Below, in pieces: positions 1-10,884 of a stretch of DNA of 64,000 nucleotides (its first letter is position 1; every line of letters starts with the position of its first letter). This stretch comes from Paraspadella gotoi (Eukaryota > Chaetognatha), in NCBI GenBank assembly GCA_051294375.1, contig JBJCIZ010000239.1:6557545-6621544 (forward strand). The letters are read 5' to 3'. The notes under the pieces were generated by a model that saw nothing but the letters and a program-made list of their open reading frames with translations, did not search any database and was not told the DNA's origin. A program made the position numbers and the translations under genes.

Positions 1-135
1 TAAGGACATCGATGATGATAAGTTTAATATAAATTTAAAAGTAATTATTACATATTAAAATTAATGAATTAATCAATTAATTAATTAATTATCGTAGGCA
101 GATCCGACATTGTTTGCTCAAACTTGTTAACGTTT
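1..135 (+). repeat. Family A element, terminal end only
   Basis: An AT-rich (ATTA)n-like stretch leads into the signature CAGATCCGACATTG followed by TTTGCTCAAACTTGTT. The same block, in the same order, closes the copies ending near 5,425 and 8,840, and more weakly near 59,880. The rest of this copy must lie upstream of the window. The element type is unknown. Confidence 0.6.
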
Positions 136-137
136 TT

Positions 138-580
138 ATCTCTTTAAACAATCAAAAAGTTGTTTGCTGGTGTATTTAACGTTTTTATCTCTTTTTACAT
201 TGGAAAAGTTGTTTGTTGGTGTTTTTAACCTTTTTATCTCTTTTTATATTGCAAAAAATGTTTTTCGAAGTTTTTAACGTTATTATTTCTTTTTACATTA
301 TAAATATCGTTTCCCAGTGTTTTCTACGTTTTTAACTTTTTTTACATTGGAAAAAGGGTTTTTCTTTGTTTTTAAAATTTTTATCTCTTTTGAAAAGTCG
401 TTTGCTGGTGTTTTTAACGTTTTTTCTCTTTTTACATAGGAAAAGTCGTCTGCCGGGGTTTTTAACGCATTTATTTCTTTTTACATTGGAAAAATCGTTT
501 TCTGTTATTTTTAACGTTTTCATATCTTTTTACAAGGGAAAAGTCGTTTTCTGGTGTTTTTAACGTTTTTATCTCTTGAG
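138..580 (+). repeat. ~50-bp satellite, forward block 1
   Basis: About eight diverged tandem units. Each unit reads roughly ACATnGGAAAAGTCGTTT, then GCCGGTGTTTTTAACG, then TTTTTATCTCTTTTT. The unit is about 49-50 bp, not a multiple of three, so the open frames across it are not coding. Divergence between neighbouring units points to an old array. Confidence 0.85.
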
Positions 581-850
581 AGTGAGAGAAAGCTACATAT
601 AATTAAAAGAGAAAAGAGAGAGAGAAGGAGACATAAAAATAAAAGAGAGGAAATTTGTTTGTTTTGATAAAATGTAAAAAAAACATATTTAATAACTGTC
701 CTCACCCAATTTTGACAACCTCGATGATGTGAAGCTTTATGTCGTATTGAACCACGAACTTTCAGGGTCGCTCTCACTTTCTTAGTGGCTATCGCCACTC
801 CGGTTTTTAATAAATAGATTTTCTATTCCCTTCTATAACTATTGTAACCT
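581..850. other. Spacer interrupting the satellite
   Basis: This stretch separates two blocks of the same satellite. It holds a purine-rich part (about 590-650) and a unique part with a small perfect hairpin, AGTGGC/GCCACT (about 796-811). No gene, RNA gene or transposon end is recognisable. It may be a decayed insertion. Confidence 0.5.
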
Positions 851-2555
851 GTACATTGAAAATATTGTTTGCCGGTGTTTTCTACGTGTTTATCTTTTTT
901 TACATTGAAAAAATCGTTTTTCCTTGTTTTTAACGTTTTCATCTCTTTTTACAAAGAAAAAGTCATTTTTCCTTGTTTTTAACGTTTTTAGCTCTTTTTA
1001 CAGAAGAAAAGAAAACGGAGAAATCGTTTTTCAGTGTTTTTAACGATTTTAGCTCTTTTTACGTAGGAAAAGGAAAAGTCGTTTGCCGGTGTTTTTAATG
1101 TTTTTATTTTTTTATAAAGAAAAGTCATTTGCCGGTGTTTTTAACGTTTTAATCTTTTTTTAAAAAAAGAAAAATCGTTTGCCAGCTTTTTTAACGTTTT
1201 TATCACCTTTTATATACGAAAAGTCGTTTTCCTACGTTTTTAATGTTTTTATCTATTTTTACAGTGAAATAATCGTTTGCCTGTGTTTAGTGACCTTTTC
1301 ATCTCTTTATATTGGAAAAGTATTTGCCGAAGTTTTTTAACGTTTTTGTTTCTTTTTACGTAGAAAAAAGTCGTTTGCAGGTGTTTTCAACGTTTTTATA
1401 ATTTTTTACATTGAAAAAGTCGTTTTCTGGTGTTTTTAACTTTTTATCTCTTTTTAAATAGGAAAAGTCGTTTGCTGGTTTTTTTTTAAATTTTATCACT
1501 TTTTACAATGTCGTTTGCCGGTGTTTTAAACATTTTTTCCCTTTCTTACAAAGGAAAAGTAGTTTGCCAGTGTTTTTAACGTTTTTAACTCTTTTTAAAT
1601 TGGAAAAGTTGTTTTCTGGTGTTTTGAACTTTTTATCTCTTTTTAACTAAGAAAAGTCGTTTGCTGGTTTTTTAAAAGTTTTTATCACTTTTTAAAATGT
1701 TGTTTGCCGGTGTTTTTAACATTTTTTCACTTTCTTACAAAGGAAAAGTGGTTTACCGGTGTTTTTAACTTTTTTATCTCTTTTTAAAAAGTCGTTTTCT
1801 GGTGTTTTTAACTTTTTATCTCTTTTTAAAAAAGAAAAGTCGTTAGCTGGTTTTTTAAAAGTTTTTATAACTTTTTACAATGTCGTTTGCCGGTGTTTTT
1901 ATCATTTTTTCCCTTTCCTACAAAGGAAAAGTCGATTGCCGGTGTTTTTAATGTTTTTATCTCTTTTTACATTGGAAAAGTCGTTTTCCGGTGTTTTTAA
2001 CGTTTTTATCTCTTTTTTACATTGGAAAAGTCGTTTTTCGTTGTTTTTAACATTTTCTTCACTTTTTACAAAGGAAAAGTCGTTTTCCGGTGTTTTTAAC
2101 GTTTTTATAATTTTTTTACATAGGAAAAGTCGTTTAATGGTTTTTTTTTAAAGATTTTATCTTTTTTTACAACGTCGATAGCCAGTGTTTTTAATATTTC
2201 TTCCCTTTTTTACAAAGGAAAAATCGTTTGCCAGTGTTTTCAACGTTTTTATCTCTTTTTACATTGGAAAAGTCGTTTTCTGGTGTTTTTAACGTTTTCA
2301 TTTTTTGTTTTTTATAAAGGGTTAATTCGTTTTCCGGTGTTTTGGACGTTTTCATTTCTTTTTAGAAAGGAAAATTCGTTTGCCAGTGTTTTTAACGTTT
2401 TTATCTCTTTTTACATAGGAAGAGTCGTTTTCTCGTGTTTTTAACGTTTTTATTTCTTTTTAAATTGCAAAAGTCGATTGTGGGTGTTTTTAATGTTTTT
2501 ATCTTTTTTTACATAGGAAAAGTCGTTTGCCGGTTTTTTATCTCTTTTTACAACA
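851..2555 (+). repeat. ~50-bp satellite, forward block 2
   Basis: About 34 units of the same diverged ~50-bp repeat, all in the same orientation as the 138-580 block. The most stable parts are AAAAGTCGTTTGCCGGTG and TTTTTAACGTTTTTATC. Frames with Phe/Leu/Ser-rich translations (for example 1,759-2,151) come from the repeat and are not genes. Confidence 0.88.
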
Positions 2556-4165
2556 GATAAAAACGATAAAAATACCGGCAAACAAATTTTTCTCCATATA
2601 AAGAGAAACAAACATTAAAAACACGGGCAAACCACTTTTCCTATGTAAAAAGAGATAAAAACGTTAATAACACCGGCAAAACACTTTTCTTATGTAAAAA
2701 CAGATAAAAACTTTAAAAACACCTGCACACGACTTTTATATTATAAAAAAATGTTTAAAAAACCGGCAAATCATTTTTCCTTTGTAAAAACAGAAATAAA
2801 AACCTGCAAACGACTTTTTATTTATAAAAAGAGATAAAAAACGTTTTCCTATCTAAAAACAGATAAAAACGAAAAAAATACCGGCAAACAACTTTTTCTC
2901 TATGCAAAGAGATAAAAACGTTAAAAAAACCGGCAAACCAATTTCCAATGTAAAAAGAGATAAACACCGGCCATTTTTTTGATAAAACCTTAAAAAATCC
3001 TGCAAACGTCTTTTTTATTATAAAACAGATAAAAACGTTAAAAATACCTGCAAACCACTTAAAAAGAGATAAATACGTTGAAAACACCTGCAAACGACTT
3101 TTCCTATGTAAAAAACAGGTAAAAACGTTAAAAACACCTGCAAATAAATTTTTCCCAAGTAAAAACACATAAAAAATGTTCAAAACACCGGCAAACAACT
3201 TTCCTATGTAAAAAAGAATAAAAACGTTAAAAACACCAGCAAACTACTTTTGCTATGTGAAGAGGTAAAAACGTTACAAACACATGCAAACGACTTTTTC
3301 TATGTAAAAACAGATGAAAACGTTAAAAACACCTGCAAACGACTTTAATATATAAGAAGAAAGAAAAACGTTAAAAACACCGGCAAACAACTTTCTCTAT
3401 GTAAAAACAGATAAAAATGCTAAAAACACAGGCAAACCAATTTACCTCTTTAAAAACAGATGAAAACGATAAAAACTCCTGCAAACTACTTTTCCCTTTT
3501 ACAAAAAGACAAAAACATAAAAAAACAACGGAAAACGACTTTTCCTTTGTAAAAAGAGTTAAAAACGATAAAAACACCTTTAAACCATTTCCTATGTAAA
3601 AACTGATAAAAACGTTAAAAACACCGGCAAACTATTTTTTCTATGTAAAAACAGAAAAAAAATTTAAAAACTGTAAAAATAGATAAAAACGTTAAGACCA
3701 CCTTTAAACCACTTTTCCGATGTAAAAAGAATTAAAAACGTTAAAAACACCGGCAAACCACTTTTCCTATATAAAAAGAGATACAAAAATTAAAAACACC
3801 TTTAATCCAATTTTCCTATGTAAAAAATGATAATAAAGTTAAAAACACCAGCAAAAAATTTTTCTTATGTCAAAATAAATTAAAACATTAAAAACACCGG
3901 CAAACCACATTTCCTATGTAAAAAGAAATAAAAAAGTTAAAAACACCTTTATACCACTTTTCCTATGTAAAAAAAGATATAAACGTTAAAAACACCGGCA
4001 AAACACTTTTCCTATGTAAAAAGAGATAAAAACGTTAAAAACACCGGCAAACCACTTTTCCTATGTAAAAACAGATAAAAACGATAAAAGCACTTGCAAA
4101 CCATTGTACCATTGTATAAAAAGATAAAAACATTAAAAACACCTGCAAACAACTTTTCCTATGTC
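2556..4165 (-). repeat. ~50-bp satellite, inverted block
   Basis: From about 2,556 the same unit appears as its reverse complement (AAAAACGTTAAAAACACCGG, then CAAACNACTTTTCCTATG, then TAAAAAGAGAT) for about 32 units. The arms are not mirror images base for base. They are two opposed arrays of diverged units, which argues against a simple assembly fold-back. Confidence 0.88.
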
Positions 4166-4232
4166 CTTTCTCTCTCTCTCTCTTTCTTTCTCTCCCTTTC
4201 TCTCTCTCTCTCTCCCTCTCTCTCTCTCTCTC
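4166..4232. repeat. (TC)n microsatellite
   Basis: Imperfect TC repeat with TTC and CCC interruptions. It lies exactly between the satellite and the next family A element. Confidence 0.95.
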
Positions 4233-4233
4233 A

Positions 4234-5425
4234 CCAGAACATCGAATTATGATAAATTATGCAATAAAATGATGTCCCTCTGTCCGTCTGTCTGTCTGTC
4301 TGTCTGACTGTCTGTCTGTTTGTCTGTCTGTCTGTCCATCCGTCCGTCCCACCTTAGCAAAAACATGATTGGATGGATGGATTTTGAATGAAATTTTGTG
4401 TGTGGGTAGGGAAGTGTGTGATTGAGCTGGTATGAAGTTTCGATGGAATCGTCCGAGTGGAATGAGTTTAAATGGAAAAAAATATATAATTCACTATTTG
4501 AACACCAATTGCTCATGAGTGCGATGGGGCGATTGACCTGGAATTTTGTATGTGAGTAGGAAAGTGTGTGATTGAACAGGAAACCAAGTTTCGATGAAAT
4601 CGTTTGAGTGGAAATGAGTTTAAATGGAAAAAACAAAAAACCTGTTTCACTAATTGATTATGATTTTTTTTTCTTTTATATTAAATGTATATGCAGGATG
4701 TATTAATAAATCAAATAATTAATCAGTTAATTAATCAATTAGTCAATTAATTAATCACTAATTAATTAATCAGTCAATCAATCCGTCCATCCGTCACACC
4801 TTAGCAAAAAGCCCAATAACTCGTGATTGGCTGGTTGGATCGGAATGAAATTTTGTGTATGAGTAGGAACATGTGTGATGAAGCTGGATATAAGTTTCGA
4901 CGGAATCGTGTGAGTGAATATGAGTTTAAATGGAAAAAACATAAGTCGCATTTACTAAAATCTTTTTACTTATTTTAACCAATAAATACTCTATTTAATC
5001 ATAATTGGAAGGATAGATTGAGTTCAAATTTTGTGTGTGGTAGGAAAATGTGTGACGAAGCTTGATATAAAGTTTTGGTACGAGTGGAAATGAGTTTAAA
5101 TGAAAAAAATATGAGTCACATTTACTTGACTCCTTTACTTATTTTAACCCATAATAGATTGAGATGAAATTTTGTGAGCGGGAAGGAAAGTGTGTGAAGA
5201 AGCTTGATATAAAGTTTTGACGGAATTGTGCCAGTGGAAATGAGTTTAAATGAAAAAATATAAGTCACATTTACTTTATTTTAAAGACAACGATGATGAG
5301 AAGTTGTATATAAATTTATAATTAATTATTAAATATTAAAATTAATTAATTAATTAATTAATCGATTAATTAATTAATTAATTAATTTTCGTAGGCAGAT
5401 CCGACATTGTTTGCTCAAACTTGTT
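4234..5425 (+). repeat. Family A interspersed element, copy 2
   Basis: It starts at CAGAACATCGAATTATGATA, passes through a (GTCT)n tract (about 4,273-4,349) and CACCTTAGCAAAAA, then carries about five diverged copies of a module (near 4,395, 4,540, 4,845, 5,030 and 5,165). The module core is AAGTTTCGATGGAATCG followed by GAGTGGAAATGAGTTTAAAT. It ends in an (ATTA)n tract and the CAGATCCGACATTG signature. Order and sequence match the copy at 7,262-8,842. No transposase or reverse transcriptase frame is visible, so it looks non-autonomous. Confidence 0.75.
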
Positions 5426-6027
5426 TTTCTTAGACCGAAAAGAAAACCAACCAAAATCGTTCACAAAAATAAATAATAAATTATTCCCTGATTCAGCTCC
5501 CTATCACAACATGAGTAACATAATTCATTATGTGGTTGACCAATGACCATTTGATTGACCTGATTTATAACCAGATTCATCACAAGATTCATGACGTATT
5601 ATGATCTCTCTATTCAATTCGACTTTTTCTCTTAACACTAATTGTTATTAATTTTCTTTACTCTATCGCTTAATATAGTCTTTCTTCATAGTCCACCCCA
5701 ATCTGTTAATCAAAGCACTGTCTACACAACGCCCTGCCACACCCAACGCCCTTCCACACCACAATCCCACTCCGTTCGTAATTCGCCGGAAGGCGGAAAT
5801 CAATACGGGGGAAAATCTTCTGAATATTCGATGGGGAGGGAGAAAGAAAATGATTTATCAAGCGAGAGAGATAATGATAACGAGAGTGAGAGAGAGAGAG
5901 AGAGGAGAAAACCACCGAAAGAGAAATATGGTCGATTGGTCAATCGCGAGTGGGTCCATCAAAATATCATGAAAGGACGGAACCATCAAAATACTTTTAA
6001 CTAATGATCCGATAAGATCCCAGAGGC
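5426..6027. other. Unassigned sequence with a weak open frame
   Basis: Non-repetitive, moderately AT-rich DNA. A 120-codon plus-strand frame at 5,642-6,004 runs through a GA tract (about 5,880-5,912). Its end (REWVHQNIMKGRNHQ) resembles no family I know. I see no clear splice sites or conserved motif and do not call it a gene. Marked low. Confidence 0.3.
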
Positions 6028-6040
6028 GCTACTGGTCTTC

Positions 6041-6067
6041 GTCGTCGTCGTCGTTGTCGTCGTCGTC
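6041..6067. repeat. (GTC)n microsatellite
   Basis: Short GTC trinucleotide array. The same motif recurs at about 12,190, 18,490, 25,600 and 27,450 and in their duplicates. Confidence 0.85.
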
Positions 6068-6261
6068 TTCTTTTTTCAAAAAAGAACTCTTATTATATTC
6101 CTTTAATTTTTCTCGGTGAATAGTTTTCGAAGTTTCATTAATTTTATATTACTTGACCCGTCATAAATAATTTAAATATTTATTGTTTATATACGGAATC
6201 GTTCTTTAAAAACTTTTATTTTTCTGTTTCTTCTTAAATATTAAATATCTAAAATCGAACC

Positions 6262-6385
6262 AACTCTCCGACAAGATAATGACATTGCATGTCCCTACTA
6301 GCTTTCAAACAAGACTCTCTCAAAGTCTAGTTTATTAACTCGCAGAGTTCGTATATTCCTCATTAATAAAACGGTATAGTCTTTG
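6262..6385 (+). repeat. Family B interspersed repeat, partial
   Basis: ACAAGATAATGACAT, AGCTTTCAAACAAGACTCTC and a terminal AATAAAA-GGTATA block match, in the same order, the fuller copy at 21,474-21,710. Only the right part is present here. Confidence 0.6.
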
Positions 6386-6479
6386 CATGATCTGTCAGAA
6401 ATATGGCTAGTTTTCATAACTAAATTTGTTGTTTTGCAGATATTGGTATCCTATTCGGTTTTCCAAATCAGAATTAAAT

Positions 6480-6925
6480 TAGCTGTGCCCTTCTGTCGTC
6501 CTGAGCAGCAAATATAATAAATATATTTTGGGCATAAACGATTTGATCTCAGGAGATGAATCTTTATTTCACAAGATCATCGCAGAGGAATCAAGACTGT
6601 AGAATCTAAAGCGGGTCAACGACGCGAGCAGAAAAGCCACCAAGAGAAGAATGGAACATTGTCATTGGCCAAGAAACAAATGGCACCGGCCAATGAGCAC
6701 ATGGGCTCCTTTCAGCTTGTAAATTCTACCCATGCCTCTGATCAGATTGAACGATATAAAAGAGAACCAGAAATTGTATTGATTCACTCTGCCCCAAAAA
6801 TTGACACCGTTTTGTATTATCGTCTATTTTTCTGAGGAAATAAAATCCACTTTGGTTTCACCTAGAAATCCCTGTCTGCTTACTTATTTGAGATTGAAAA
6901 CCTGAATGTTTGGCTTTGTGGCGGT
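6480..6925 (+). mobile_element. LTR-like segment (possible solo LTR)
   Basis: In order: a TGTGCCC start, a TATA box in CGATATAAAAGAGAACC (about 6,751), a poly(A) signal GGAAATAAAATCC (about 6,836), a T-rich downstream part, then TGGCGGTATATTCACACC, which could be a primer-binding site. This promoter, poly(A) and PBS order is typical of retrotransposon LTRs. No gag-pol frame follows and no second LTR was found, so a solo or decayed LTR is inferred. The boundaries are guesses. Confidence 0.35.
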
Positions 6926-7261
6926 ATATTCACACCACCTCAAGTCCATTGGCTCAGAGGGGGAACACACAATCCCAGTCGTAGTGTTCCATCCACAGTC
7001 CTAACGACTTCCCTCTGCGTTGGCAAAGCGAGACCGTCCTAGGGTAACCGCGCCAGAGACTGGATGCGTCACTTAGGGTCGGAAGCCCTTAAAGCATACA
7101 GTGAAATGCCCCATCCCAATAGGCATCACAGCCGACCCGGCTGTTGCCATAGCTTTATATTTATTATTTGATAAAGTATTTTTTGTTAATATTTATTTCT
7201 ATTGATGTTGATGACCTCAACTTTAGTATTTATTTCTCAGGATTCGATGGCAAATCCTTTT
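6926..7261. other. Unassigned intergenic sequence
   Basis: A moderately GC-rich part (about 6,960-7,145) with no convincing open frame, followed by AT-rich DNA leading into family A copy 3. It could be the body of a decayed retroelement downstream of the LTR-like segment. No domain is readable. Confidence 0.3.
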
Positions 7262-8842
7262 TAGTCGGATCTACTTATCAACAGATCCCGACTCTATAAT
7301 TCACTTTGTCGGTCCGTCGGTTCGCCCCCTCAATATTGTCGGGCACTAACTTATATCATGTCAGAACATTGAATTATGATAAATTATGCAAAAAAAATTA
7401 TGTCCGTCTGTCCGTCCATCCGTCCGTCCGTCCATCCCACCTTAGCAAAAAATACCAATTACTCGTGATTGGATGGATGAATTTAAATAAAATTTTGTGT
7501 GTGGGTAGGGAAGTGTGTGATTGAGCTGGATATGAAGTTTCGATGGAATCGTCCGAGTGGAAATGAGTTTAAATGGAAAAAACAAAAAAATATATTTCAC
7601 TATTTGAACACCAATTACTCAAGAGTAGATGGGGCGATTGACTTGAAATTTTGTATTTGGGTAGGAAAGTGTGAGATTGAGCTGGAAATCAAGTTTCGAT
7701 GGAATCGTTTGAGTGGAAATGAGTTTAAATGGAAAGAAACAAAAAACCTGTTTCACTAATTGATTATGCTTCTTTTTCCTTTAATATTGAATATAAATGA
7801 ATGATGTATTAATAAATCGAATAATTAATCAGTTAATTAATCAATTAGTCAATTAATTATTCAATAATTAATCAATTAGTCAATCAATCCGTCCATCCGT
7901 CCCATCTTAGCAAAAATCTCCAATAACTCGTGATTGGCTGGTTGGATTAGAATGAAGTTTTGTGTGTGGGTAGGACAGTGTGAGATGAAGCTGGATATAA
8001 AGTTTCGATGGAATCGTGTGAGTGGAAATGAGTTTAAATGGAAAAAAACATAAGTTGCATTTACTAAAATCTTTTTATTTTTTTTAACCAATAAATACTC
8101 TAATTAATCATAATTGGATGGATAGATTGAGTTAAAATTTTGTGTGTAGGTAGGAAAGTGTGTGACGAAGCTTGATACAAAGTTTCGGTGGAAACTTACG
8201 AGTGGAAATGAGTTTAAATAAAAAAAATATGAGTCACATTTACTTGAATCTTTTTGCTTTCACGATCTTGTTAGTCCTGCAATGTTACTTATTTTAACCC
8301 ATAATTACTCGAATTAATCATAATTGAATTAATAGATTGAGAAGGAAAGTGTGTGAAGAAGCGAGATATAAAGTTTTGACGGAATTGTGCCAGTGGAAAT
8401 GTGTTTAAAATTTTAAATGGAAAAAACATAAGTCACATTTACTTGAATCTTTTTTATTTATGATTACTAATAAATGTTTTAATTAATTAATTAATTAATT
8501 TGAAAAAATGATACAATTTAAAAAAATTATGCAAGTTGAAAAAATTATGCAAGTTGAAAAAATTATGCAAGTTGGAAAAATTATGAAAGTTGAAAAAATG
8601 ATGCAAGTTGAAAAAATGATGCAAGTTGAAAAAATGATGCAAGTTAAAAAATATGATGCGAAATGCGAATTGCAAAAATGATGTAAATTGAAAAAATGAT
8701 GAGTTGAAAAAATTATGTGCGTTAAAAAAATGATGCGAGTTAAAAAAAATTGTCAAAAATATTGTGATTTATCATCTGATTAGCAAATTACCGCTTAATT
8801 AGTGTAGGCAGATCCGACATTGTTTGCTCAAACTTGTTTTTT
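7262..8842 (+). repeat. Family A interspersed element, copy 3 (most complete)
   Basis: Same layout as 4,234-5,425: GTCGG-rich start, CCCCCTCAATATTGTCGGGC, AGAACATTGAATTATGATA, (GTCC)n, CACCTTAGCAAAAA, then five modules near 7,495, 7,655, 7,960, 8,140 and 8,340, and the CAGATCCGACATTG end. The near-start GTCGGATCTAC and the reverse complement of the end (GTCGGATCTGC) share nine bases, a possible terminal inverted repeat. The first two modules are in one frame (7,499-7,759), each reading like KFRWNRxSGNEFKWK. Changes between modules do not favour third positions, so coding is doubtful. Confidence 0.75.
8500..8755. repeat. 18-bp minisatellite inside family A
   Basis: Tandem AAGTTGAAAAAATTATGC/ATGATGC units of about 18 bp, at least ten diverged copies. 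It lies just before the terminal signature of family A copy 3. The (ATTA)n-only tail of copy 2 lacks it. Confidence 0.85.
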
Positions 8843-8869
8843 TATTGGTTTCCTGTGCTAAAACTTGTA

Positions 8870-9131
8870 TAGGAATACAATTCGTTCTATTTTCTGGCCT
8901 TTTTCTTACCGTCTTTCTATCTTTTTCTATATTTTCCTTTTAACTTTTCTTTCTATCTTTTTCTATCTTTTCCTTTTAGCTTTTCTTTCTATCCTTTTCT
9001 ATTCTCTATTTTCTTTTAACTTTCCTTTTCTTCCTCTTCCTCCATTGGCTCGTCCCTTTCCTTCTGTTCATCTCTTCCTCCTCCTCTCTCTCTCTCTCTG
9101 TCTGTCTCTCTCTCTGCCTCTCTCTCTCTCT
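8870..9131. repeat. Pyrimidine-rich minisatellite and (TC)n
   Basis: Two or three ~35-bp units built on TTTCTATCTTTTTCTATC (about 8,900-9,020), followed by TCC-rich sequence and a TC/TG-interrupted microsatellite (about 9,088-9,131). Frames here are low complexity. Confidence 0.8.
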
Positions 9132-9480
9132 CCACCGCCTTGCGTCGTCCCGACGACGGACGCCCAATATGCTGAAAACGAAGAAACGAGGATTCACTAA
9201 GCGCGTTTCCTATAGCAGGAGGAAGAGGAGGATTCGCTTCACGTTTTCCTAAGGAAGGAGGAAGAGGAAGAGAAGTTTCCGTCGGCCACACGCCGAGCCA
9301 TAAGTCGTAAGAATATGGTGTCGTCGCGCGAGAAAAAAAATATTCTCTCACTCTCTCTCTCTCGCTCTCTCTCTCACCGTCTCTCTCATTCTCTCCGTTT
9401 CTCTCCAGTCCTTGGTAACGCGTCGTTAGGGACGTCGGTTCTCTAAATATTTTCTCACGGCGTCTCCTAGCAACGGATAA
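9132..9480. other. GC-richer stretch with TC tract
   Basis: CpG-containing sequence with two related purine blocks (AGGAGGAAGAGGAGGATTCG and AAGGAGGAAGAGGAAGAG), a TC microsatellite (about 9,345-9,405) and TTGGTAAC/TAGCAAC half-sites near 9,412 and 9,468. A 111-codon minus-strand frame (9,016-9,351) includes the GA tract and is not a credible gene. A promoter role is possible but unproven. Confidence 0.35.
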
Positions 9481-10394
9481 GCGGCGATTTCTCTCAAATG
9501 ATAATTTAAATGTTCAGCGAAAAGTGAAACTATTCCTTTATTATTCAAATTAGCCTTTTCGCGGAGAAAAACGTTTTGTTTTAACAGACACGTGAATAGA
9601 AAAAAAATTATTCAAAAAATAAAAAAAATCATCGAAAAAAATTAACTTATTTTTTAATTGTTTAAAACTACACTAATTTTCAGATTAAAATTTCGAACAA
9701 AATTTCGACCTAAATAAAAATTATGAACTTAAAAATTACAAGGAAAAGTTACTGTGGACTCGTTTGAGGCCATCCGAGGTGACTTACCCTGGCCTCACCT
9801 TAAGCCGAACTTCTGATTCCTTGCGTATACATTGTCTGGTAAGTTTGTTTTTAATTGTTTATTTTTATGTTGATGTTTATGTAGAGTATGTAAATTGTAT
9901 AAAGTATAAGGTTCAATCAATGAAAATACAAATCGAAACATTTAATAAAAAAATACTTCATTGATCACACATCAGTAATATAGTTAAATAGTTCAATGAT
10001 CACAAAATGGTTGACAAGATATTAATAATAGTAATTTCATAAAAATAATATAAGTGTAAGTACAATAATAATACATTCGTTCGTTCTTTACCATTTGAAT
10101 TTTGAATCATTAGCCCCCTTCCCAAATTTTTTTTTTAAGTATCAAATCTCTAAACAAAGATCTTACAAAATTTTCGAAGATCTAAACTATTTTTTTTATA
10201 TTTCTAATCGATGAGAGTGACAGGTGGCATCGCTAAAACACACAGTGAGCTAAATGTTGCAAGCGATATAGCAATATATATTTAGTAATACGAAATATGT
10301 AAACAAAATTTAAAATATATCAATCTTCATTAGATTTCGGAATTATATGAAAAAAATGAGAGGTAAATGTTGATGATCATTAACAAAGACAGCA
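9481..10394. other. AT-rich intergenic sequence
   Basis: Low-complexity AT-rich DNA with A and T runs. I see no gene, RNA gene or repeat end that I can name. Confidence 0.5.
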
Positions 10395-10399
10395 TATCA

Positions 10400-10500
10400 G
10401 TAGGGTTCCGATAACCGTTAAAAGTTAACGGTTATTAACGGTTTATTATAATTTTAACTTAACTGTTAATTTTAACGGTTAAATTCGGTTAATTTTCAAA
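10400..10500. repeat. TTAACGG-type palindromic repeats
   Basis: Several copies of TTAACGG and its inverse CCGTTAA (for example CCGTTAAAAGTTAACGG) with T-rich spacers. They form small overlapping hairpins. The origin is unknown. Confidence 0.6.
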
Positions 10501-10539
10501 TATGATTTTTGTTATTATTTGTTAAGAAATCTTTGATTT

Positions 10540-10845
10540 GCGGCGACGACAAGTATTTTTTCCCCGTCCTCTCTTATTCTCCTCTCCCTTTCTCACCATA
10601 TTTTTCCCCCTCTCTCTCTCTTCTCCATTTTTTCAATGTTTTTTTTTCCTTTTTTATTATCAACTTTTTTCTATCCTAATCTCTCTTATTCTTTCTGCCC
10701 CTTACTCTATACCCTTCTTTCTCTCTTTTCCCCTCCTTTACCCCCCTTTCTTTTCTCTCCTTTTTTTCTGCCCTTCCAGTATTTTTTTTTACTTTCTCCC
10801 AATTTTTTTTCGTTTTTCCTTTCAACTAATTTTATGCATTTGTAT
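10540..10845. repeat. Polypyrimidine tract
   Basis: About 300 bp of CT-rich DNA with T runs. The open frames here translate to Phe/Leu/Ser/Pro-rich low complexity and are not genes. Confidence 0.8.
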
Positions 10846-10884
10846 CTTAGAGACAAAGTTTGAAATAATTAGCAATAACGATTT

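Noticed and set aside
138-4165. Zinc-finger-like reading of the satellite (CKK/KNVKN motifs on one strand)
   Set aside because: The unit is about 50 bp, so the frame is lost every unit; Cys/His spacing is not kept.
138-4165. CRISPR array
   Set aside because: Units are diverged without identical repeats or unique spacers, and the DNA is eukaryotic.
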